Source of the DNA: Flavobacteriales bacterium
Lineage (GTDB): Bacteria; Bacteroidota; Bacteroidia; Flavobacteriales_D; SKUL01
DNA: 6,484 nt
Assembly (NCBI GenBank): GCA_007129985.1
Contig: SKUL01000250.1
Location: forward strand, 1 to 6,484
Reading direction: 5' to 3'
Below the pieces are notes generated by a model. The model was not told where the DNA came from. It worked only from the letters and a program-made list of their open reading frames with translations, and searched no databases. Made by a program: the position numbers and the translations under genes. Below, in pieces: positions 1-3,438 of the stretch; position 1 is the stretch's first letter, and every line of letters begins with the position of its first letter.

Positions 1-425
1 AAGAAATCATTGAATCTCAGAATGCCGTTTTGGCTGAAGTGTTGGATCAGTTAAGTGCCCTTCAGGAGCAGGTTAGTGGCTGTTGCAACGGTGTTGAAGG
101 TGCCAAAAGCCAGGGCCATGGAGGCCTGATGTATCCTATGGATGAAGGCAACAAAGAGTCGGGCAATATACTTAGGCAAAACACTCCCAACCCTTTTAGC
201 GCACACACCACCATTCGCTACACCCTTGAGCAGGGCGGCAGGGTGATGCTGAAAATTCACGATGGCAACGGCCGCGAGGTAACCCAGCTCGAGAATGCCG
301 AGCAAACCGCAGGTACCTACACTTACGTATGGGATGCCGCCGGATTACCCGCAGGTCTGTATCACTACACCTTGTTTGTAGATGATGAACTGCTTGTAAA
401 ACGTGCCATCAAGTTACATGACTGA
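1..425 (+). CDS. 3' end of a surface/secreted protein with coiled coil and C-terminal sorting-type domain (partial)
   Basis: The reading frame is open from base 3 and runs 140 codons to TGA at 423-425; the true start lies upstream of the window. Residues 1-25 of the fragment (EIIESQNAVLAEVLDQLSAL and on) have the heptad pattern of a coiled coil, followed by a Cys-Cys pair (27-28) and a Gly/Ser-rich linker to about residue 57. Residues 58-140 begin with RQNTPNPF and continue through GREV, AGTY and GLPAGLYHYTL. This is the pattern of a type IX secretion C-terminal domain or the related FlgD-like Ig fold, a beta-sandwich that directs export and cell-surface attachment in Bacteroidota. From memory, a coiled coil followed by CC and then a NPNPF domain is common at the end of Bacteroidota proteins carrying a peptidase S74 (tail-fibre chaperone) domain, so the missing part may be such a protein. 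That is inference. The gene is followed 33 bases later by a strong terminator, so it is the last gene of its transcript. Confidence 0.75.
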   Translation, partial: EIIESQNAVLAEVLDQLSALQEQVSGCCNGVEGAKSQGHGGLMYPMDEGNKESGNILRQNTPNPFSAHTTIRYTLEQGGRVMLKIHDGNGREVTQLENAEQTAGTYTYVWDAAGLPAGLYHYTLFVDDELLVKRAIKLHD

Positions 426-457
426 TGGCATAAAATTCTCGAATAGCCCTAGTGATG

Positions 458-490
458 CCCCCGTTGCAGGTTTTGCGGCGGGGGTTTTTT
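458..490 (+). terminator. Intrinsic terminator of the first gene
   Basis: CCCCCGTTGC (458-467) can pair with GCGGCGGGGG (475-484), giving a ten-pair stem with two G-T wobbles and a seven-base loop. Six T follow directly (485-490). It lies 33 bases after the stop codon of the partial gene at 1-425 and fits Rho-independent termination on the plus strand. Confidence 0.85.
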
Positions 491-502
491 CAAGGTGCCA
501 TT

Positions 503-528
503 CCCCACTCACGTCCTCGTTTGCAACG
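503..528. repeat. Direct repeat module, copy 1 (conserved head)
   Basis: The 26 bases here match 748-773 at 25 positions; the only difference is A/T at 511 versus 756. Looser similarity continues downstream. Both copies carry TCATCCTCATCTTC, then CACTGG, then ATCGGCCAATTGT and TAATC, reaching about 640 in this copy. This copy contains about 27 extra bases (the completed palindrome and the second palindrome head) that copy 2 lacks. This fits loss by recombination between the two TTTGCAACG cores, or independent decay. Confidence 0.65.
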
Positions 529-535
529 AGGACGT
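511..535. repeat. Perfect palindrome with TGC loop, REP-like
   Basis: ACGTCCTCGTT (511-521) is the exact reverse complement of AACGAGGACGT (525-535), giving eleven pairs around a three-base TGC loop. There is no T-run after it, so it is not an intrinsic terminator. The strong terminator at 458-490 already closes the upstream gene. Its core (CGTT-TGC-AACG) recurs at 541-564 and about 764-773, so it belongs to a repeated element rather than to one gene. Confidence 0.8.
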
Positions 536-540
536 CTGAG

Positions 541-564
541 ATGGCCGTTTGCAACGGCTTCCAT
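541..564. repeat. Second TTTGCAACG palindrome, bulged stem
   Basis: ATGGCCGTT (541-549) pairs with AACGG (553-557) and then, across an unpaired CTT (558-560), with CCAT (561-564), leaving the same TGC loop as the palindrome at 511-535. Alternatively GCCGTT pairs with AACGGC (553-558) without the outer four pairs. An imperfect stem with a bulge is typical of REP sequences bound by REP-associated tyrosine transposases. No such transposase is in this window. Confidence 0.6.
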
Positions 565-711
565 GTCCAGTCGTCATCCTCATCTTCAATCCACTGGATA
601 ATTCACAATCGGCCAATTGTATAATCGTCTAATTGGGTCATTTTTTCACCTTCTCAACGCGGACGGGTCCCTTGGGGGACGCCATCCGGTTGGCTGCAAT
701 TATCAAATCAT

Positions 712-746
712 CTAATCATCGCATCACCAAATTATCTCATTCTCAA
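712..746. repeat. AT-rich TAATCATC repeat, copy 1
   Basis: These 35 bases match 838-872 at 31 positions. They begin CTAATCATC, carry an AAATTATC core and end TCAA. The tract sits immediately before the CCCCACTC module, whereas the partner at 838-872 follows the second module, so tract and module alternate. Confidence 0.65.
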
Positions 747-747
747 G

Positions 748-773
748 CCCCACTCTCGTCCTCGTTTGCAACG
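748..773. repeat. Direct repeat module, copy 2 (conserved head)
   Basis: This is the partner of 503-528 (25 of 26 identical). The palindrome is cut short: after the TTTGCAACG core the sequence goes straight to GGCC instead of AGGACG, so only the inner CGTT/AACG pairs remain. Diverged similarity to copy 1 continues to about 845. Confidence 0.65.
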
Positions 774-837
774 GCCTTTTTGTCTAATCTCAATCCTCAT
801 CTTCTATTCACTGGTTGATTCCCTATCGGCCAATTGT

Positions 838-872
838 CTAATCATCTCATCACTAAATTATCACATTATCAA
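838..872. repeat. AT-rich TAATCATC repeat, copy 2
   Basis: This is the partner of 712-746 (31 of 35 identical). It directly follows a GGCCAATTGT motif that also occurs at about 611-620. Related, more diverged tracts with TAATCGTCTAATTGG or TAATCGGCTAATTGG lie at about 622-637 and 1085-1099. Confidence 0.65.
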
Positions 873-1042
873 CCTCGTGAGCTGAGACTCTTCGCTTGTG
901 GCTCAGAGTGGACAAGATGGTGGTGTTGAATGGAATGAAGGGCCGATTCAGCGGCTTTCTACGCATGGAGAGTCAAAGGCGAGCACTACATCAAATCCTT
1001 GACAGCGTTTCATTGTCTCGCCCGCGTGCGTTTCGTTCTAAT

Positions 1043-1079
1043 GCAACCAGTCAGCGTCCAACGGACCTGACTGCGTTGC
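1043..1079. repeat. Long imperfect hairpin with single-base bulge
   Basis: GCAAC (1043-1047) pairs with GTTGC (1075-1079), then CAGTCAG (1048-1054) with CTGACTG (1067-1073), then TCC with GGA around an AAC loop. One unpaired C (1074) and a small internal mismatch (CG against C) interrupt the stem. About fifteen pairs in 37 bases is far more than expected by chance. No T-run follows on either strand, so it is not a standard terminator. The outer GCAAC/GTTGC arms resemble the TTGCAAC core of the other palindromes in this region. Confidence 0.65.
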
Positions 1080-1084
1080 GAACA

Positions 1085-1127
1085 TAATCGGCTAATTGGC
1101 TCATCGTCTAATCGGCCCATCCTCCCA
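1085..1127. repeat. Degenerate TAATCGG/CTAATTGG tract abutting the folE stop codon
   Basis: The motif TAATCGGC or TAATTGGC occurs three times in a row (TAATCGGCTAATTGGCTC, then TAATCGGCCC), followed by CATCCTCCCATCAAC, which runs into the folE stop (TGA on the minus strand, bases 1128-1130). The same word family appears at about 611-640 and 831-872. No separate folE terminator can be seen, so folE transcripts probably run into this tract. Confidence 0.55.
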
Positions 1128-1805
1128 TCAACACCCGCTCACAGCAGGTATCATTCTGAAGAAGTCGTTGCGAACGGATTTATCAGCAAACTGTCCGCCG
1201 TATTCAACGGTGGTGGTGCGGCTGGTTTTGTCCATCACACCGCGTGAGGTTACGCAAAGGTGCTCGGCATCAATCACCACAATCACGCTCTCGGTGTTGA
1301 GGGCTTCTTTCAGGGCGTTGAAAATCTGCACCGACATACGCTCCTGCACCTGAGGGCGGCGAGCATAGTACTGCACCAATCGGTTGATTTTTGACAAGCC
1401 GATTACCTTGCCCGATGAAATATACGCCACGTGAGCTTTGCCCACAATCGGCAAAAAGTGATGCTCACAGGCCGAGTTGAAGGAGATGTTGGTTTCAATC
1501 AGCATCTTGTTGTACTCGTACTTGTTTTCAAAAACCGAAATACTCGGTTTGTTCTTAGGGTCAAGTCCGCTGAACATTTCCTTTACAAACATTTTGGCCA
1601 CGCGATAAGGGGTGCCTTGCAGGCTGTCGTCGGTGAGGTCAAGCCCGAGCTCTTCCATGATGCGCGCAAAGTGGTGCTCAATGGTGATGATTTTCTCTTC
1701 GTCGGTTTTTGCAAATGCGTCGGGGCGCATGGGGGTTTCTATGGAGGTCATGCGGTGGTCGTCACCGGCCGCGTCATAGGCCTGTTTCATTACGGGTGAT
1801 AGCAT
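1128..1805 (-). CDS. folE: GTP cyclohydrolase I (FolE)
   Basis: This cytoplasmic enzyme converts GTP to 7,8-dihydroneopterin triphosphate and formate, the first step of folate and other pterin synthesis. At 225 residues it is close to the E. coli enzyme (222). The zinc site is intact: Cys113 and His116 in SACEHHF, and Cys184 in EHLCV. The Cys113-Cys184 spacing of 71 residues is that of E. coli Cys110-Cys181. His115 and His182 match catalytic His112 and His179. The family signature ARRPQVQERMS is at 148-158, and TPYRVAKM is at 65-72. The start is ATG with no Shine-Dalgarno sequence but an A/C-rich leader; residues 1-30 are poorly conserved, so an internal Met (6 or 19) remains possible. The tail PAVSGC after RNDFFRMI is slightly longer than usual. 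It lies 165 bases downstream of yqaA on the same strand, perhaps in one transcript, although the two functions are unrelated. Confidence 0.97.
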   Translation of the reverse strand: MLSPVMKQAYDAAGDDHRMTSIETPMRPDAFAKTDEEKIITIEHHFARIMEELGLDLTDDSLQGTPYRVAKMFVKEMFSGLDPKNKPSISVFENKYEYNKMLIETNISFNSACEHHFLPIVGKAHVAYISSGKVIGLSKINRLVQYYARRPQVQERMSVQIFNALKEALNTESVIVVIDAEHLCVTSRGVMDKTSRTTTVEYGGQFADKSVRNDFFRMIPAVSGC

Positions 1806-1970
1806 GTGTTTTGTGTTTAGGGTTTGATATGTGTCGGGGCAAAGCCGACATGAACAGCTTCATTACAACCGCGATGGCTCAAATGTTTATTTGCGGCAGA
1901 GGAATATGGGTTCGGAACCCACGCGGATGCCCGCTGAGATTATCGTTCTATTCTACACGAATTCAGGCTT
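1806..1970 (-). other. yqaA-folE spacer with a hairpin in the folE leader
   Basis: These 165 bases separate the two minus-strand genes and hold no credible gene. TGTCGG (1832-1837) and CCGACA (1845-1850) form a six-pair hairpin with a seven-base loop, about 26 bases before the folE ATG on the minus strand. GGGTT (1908-1912) and AACCC (1916-1920) form another short inverted repeat. A 7-pair arm set (1964-1970 with 1982-1988) spans the yqaA stop codon. None is followed by a T-run on the minus strand, so readthrough from yqaA into folE is likely. A weak AACATTTG near 1880-1887 (minus strand) is only partly like the Bacteroidota -7 box. Confidence 0.45.
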
Positions 1971-2435
1971 CTAAAGAAAAAAAGCCTGCACCCCTAATAC
2001 GATCAGCAGGTAGCGCAAAAATTTTCCGAGCAGCATCCAGAAAAACACTTTTTGCCACGAAACCCTGAACACGCCCAAGGCCACGGCAAGGGGGTCGCCC
2101 ACAACTGGCAGCCAGCACAAAAATGCCAATCCTGAGCCATAGCGCTCAATGCGATGATGCCAGCTTTCAATCTGCGTGCGTTTGATGCGCAGATAGCGCT
2201 CTATCCATTGCCATTTGGCGAGGTAACCCAGAGCGTAGCTACTGAGGCCTCCGAGCCAGTTTCCCATGGTGGCGCTCACCAGCACACCTGCCGCCGAAAA
2301 CGGCCCCGCAAGCATCAGGGCAAGAATCACTTCAGAACTAAAAGGCAGGATGGTAGCCGCCAGAAAACTGGCAACAAAAAGTCCTAAATAACCGTATTCT
2401 ATCCAGTCAATTTCCAAGAGCGCAACTTTTGGCAC
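1971..2435 (-). CDS. yqaA: YqaA-family (DedA/SNARE-associated-like) inner-membrane protein
   Basis: This is a small polytopic inner-membrane protein of 154 residues; E. coli YqaA has about 142. Motifs shared with YqaA, in order, are FLAATILPFSSE (24-35), SATMGNWLGG (54-63), RYGSGLAFLCWLPVVGDP (98-115) and GKFLRY (137-142). Hydrophobic segments lie at about 14-32, 36-55, 101-122 and 128-150. The family is distantly related to DedA proteins, some of which act in lipid flipping and envelope homeostasis; the substrate of YqaA itself is not established. The start is uncertain. The frame has no ATG upstream of its core, so GTG at 2433-2435 is used. A TTG at 2415-2417 would give a shorter protein beginning just before EIDWIEYGY, which suits the usual family N-terminus equally well. 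A promoter-like sequence at 2464-2492 fits either start. The gene is divergent from the beta-barrel gene at 2512 and probably cotranscribed with folE. Confidence 0.9.
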   Translation of the reverse strand: MPKVALLEIDWIEYGYLGLFVASFLAATILPFSSEVILALMLAGPFSAAGVLVSATMGNWLGGLSSYALGYLAKWQWIERYLRIKRTQIESWHHRIERYGSGLAFLCWLPVVGDPLAVALGVFRVSWQKVFFWMLLGKFLRYLLIVLGVQAFFL

Positions 2436-2463
2436 ACAGATTGGTTTTCTTTGAGCCCACGAC

Positions 2464-2492
2464 CAAAGTTAGAAAACCTAACAACGGCGAAA
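2464..2492 (-). promoter_or_regulatory. Putative Bacteroidota-type promoter for yqaA(-folE)
   Basis: On the minus strand TAACTTTG (2471 to 2464) is an exact match to the Bacteroidota -7 consensus TAnnTTTG. Seventeen bases upstream lies TTTC (2492 to 2489), a near match to the -33 TTTG. Transcription would start near 2457-2459, giving a leader of about 22 bases to the GTG at 2435. No equally good box was found for the plus-strand gene at 2512; TTTCTTTG at 2446-2453 is a one-mismatch candidate for it. Confidence 0.45.
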
Positions 2493-2511
2493 CCTTAAAA
2501 AACGAATAGCC

Positions 2512-3213
2512 ATGAAAACTAGAGCTTTTTTTCAGACGCTGGTCATGGCTGTTTCAGTACTGTTCGCGCAGCATGCAATTGCGCAGAGAGGTGGCCTGCA
2601 AACAGCCTTGTCCGGAGGAGCACAAACTGCCATTCCAACAGGCGATTTTGCCAATCAATTCGACGGAACACCCGTTGGCCTAGCCGCCACCGTCTCGGGT
2701 CCCACATTCCGCGGTTCGCCCGTGCACATGGGCTTCGGCTTTGCATGGAACCGCATGGGTAGCGAAAGCGAGAGCGTGTTTCTGAACAACGGAGAGGCGC
2801 TTACATCGGGCAACGTAGAGCTGGTAACCAACCGCTACAACTACTCAACCTTTATGCGACTTGCACCTTTCAGAGGTCGTATTCAGCCTTTTGCAGAGGG
2901 TGTTGCCGGATGGAGTAACTACGTAACCCGCAAAGACATCACCGGCCGTTATGCCAATGGCGAAACCATGGAAAGCACTGAGCGCATGCACAACAACATG
3001 GCCTGGATGTACGGCTGGGGAGCCGGAGTTCAGTTCCGCGTTGCACCGCACATTTTCCTCGAGGGAAAGTTTCAGCGCATGTATGAGTCGCGCACCACGA
3101 TGATTGACCACCAGAGTATTATGCTCCAGAACGACGGTACAGCCAACTTCTCTACCATGGAGGCGCGTCCCGAGTTCGCGGTGGTGCAGGTGGGTCTTAC
3201 CATCAGATTCTAA
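2512..3213 (+). CDS. Predicted outer-membrane beta-barrel protein
   Basis: I do not recognise a named family. The 233-residue product starts with a clear signal peptide: MKTR, a hydrophobic stretch to about 19, then HAIA-QRGG with likely cleavage after Ala24. The mature part is built of alternating polar and hydrophobic stretches with frequent Gly and aromatic residues, such as HMGFGFAWNRMG, YNYSTFMRLAPF, IQPFAEGVAGWSNY, MAWMYGWGAGVQFRV and HIFLEGKFQRM. It ends VVQVGLTIRF, with the terminal Phe typical of outer-membrane barrels. The size suits about eight strands (OmpA/OmpW-like size). Acidic, Asn-rich segments such as 83-108 and 140-160 are probably surface loops. ATG at 2512 is the start because the signal peptide begins there; the leader is A-rich without a Shine-Dalgarno, as is usual in Bacteroidota. 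It is transcribed alone: divergent from yqaA and closed by a terminator at 3238-3268. Structural role, transport or adhesion are all possible. Confidence 0.85.
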   Translation: MKTRAFFQTLVMAVSVLFAQHAIAQRGGLQTALSGGAQTAIPTGDFANQFDGTPVGLAATVSGPTFRGSPVHMGFGFAWNRMGSESESVFLNNGEALTSGNVELVTNRYNYSTFMRLAPFRGRIQPFAEGVAGWSNYVTRKDITGRYANGETMESTERMHNNMAWMYGWGAGVQFRVAPHIFLEGKFQRMYESRTTMIDHQSIMLQNDGTANFSTMEARPEFAVVQVGLTIRF

Positions 3214-3237
3214 AACATTTCCGAGCTATGAAACACG

Positions 3238-3268
3238 CCCCGGTTCTGCTTGCAGGCCGGGGTTTTTT
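3238..3268 (+). terminator. Intrinsic terminator of the beta-barrel gene
   Basis: CCCCGG (3238-3243) pairs with CCGGGG (3257-3262), and the loop may be partly paired (CTG/CAG). Six T follow (3263-3268). It starts 25 bases after the beta-barrel stop codon and separates that gene from the deacetylase operon. Confidence 0.85.
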
Positions 3269-3414
3269 GTGCGATGTTCATTCACCAATTGAATCGCTGA
3301 AGGCTCACAGGCCGATGGTGCTTTCTGCTATGAAACAAAAAACAATCACCCCTCCCAAACGTTAGTGCGGTTATACGCAGGGAGCAATCGCCCGAAAGCG
3401 CGTATTTTCGCCCG

Positions 3415-3438
3415 ATGTCTGCAAAAAACAAGCTATGA
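3415..3438 (+). other. Seven-codon upstream frame overlapping the deacetylase start
   Basis: ATG at 3415-3417 opens a frame reading MSAKNKL that ends in TGA at 3436-3438. The stop overlaps the next gene's start as ATGA (3435-3438). It may be a leader peptide coupling translation to the deacetylase gene, or chance. No Shine-Dalgarno is visible at either start. The rest of the leader, 3269-3414, holds no gene and no convincing promoter; the best -7-like word is TATTTTCG at about 3402. Confidence 0.25.

Larger units (their letters stand above)
491..1127. repeat. Gene-free region filled with decayed palindromes and direct repeats
   Basis: This stretch of about 640 bases lies between a plus-strand terminator and the stop codon of convergent folE. 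Open frames here are short, low in complexity and resemble no family I know, so I call no gene. It holds a mosaic of related elements: TTTGCAACG-centred palindromes at 511-535 and 541-564, and a further half-palindrome near 760-775. A module beginning CCCCACTC is repeated at 503 and 748. AT-rich TAATC tracts lie at about 612-640, 701-746, 831-872 and 1085-1127, and a long imperfect hairpin at 1043-1079. The part at 873-1040 has no repeat that I can pair with the others, apart from short inverted arms (GGCGAG 978-983 with CTCGCC 1017-1022). The content suggests REP-like or other non-autonomous elements that expanded in intergenic DNA and then drifted. Confidence 0.7.

Noticed and set aside
873..1080. 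Remnant of a transposase or other coding gene
   Set aside because: I could not find any recognisable motif in the six frames; only short inverted arms are present.
491..1127. CRISPR-like array
   Set aside because: The repeats are unequal in length and spacing, diverged and include palindromes; there are no regular spacers and no cas genes.
403..1353. Several plus-strand open frames of 60-85 codons across the repeat region and into folE
   Set aside because: They are low in complexity (Ser/Thr/His-rich from TCATC repeats), overlap the terminator, palindromes or the antisense of folE, and match no family I recognise.
1806..1900. Tetrahydrofolate riboswitch upstream of folE
   Set aside because: Only one small hairpin is visible; the multi-helix conserved core of that riboswitch is absent.
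1899..1935. GGGTTCGGAACCC resembling a tRNA T-arm
   Set aside because: There is no acceptor stem, anticodon arm or CCA-like end around it; it is just a short inverted repeat.
1964..1988. Hairpin across the yqaA stop codon as a terminator
   Set aside because: The seven-pair arms have no T-run after them on the minus strand, and the A/T run sits in the loop, so intrinsic termination is unlikely.
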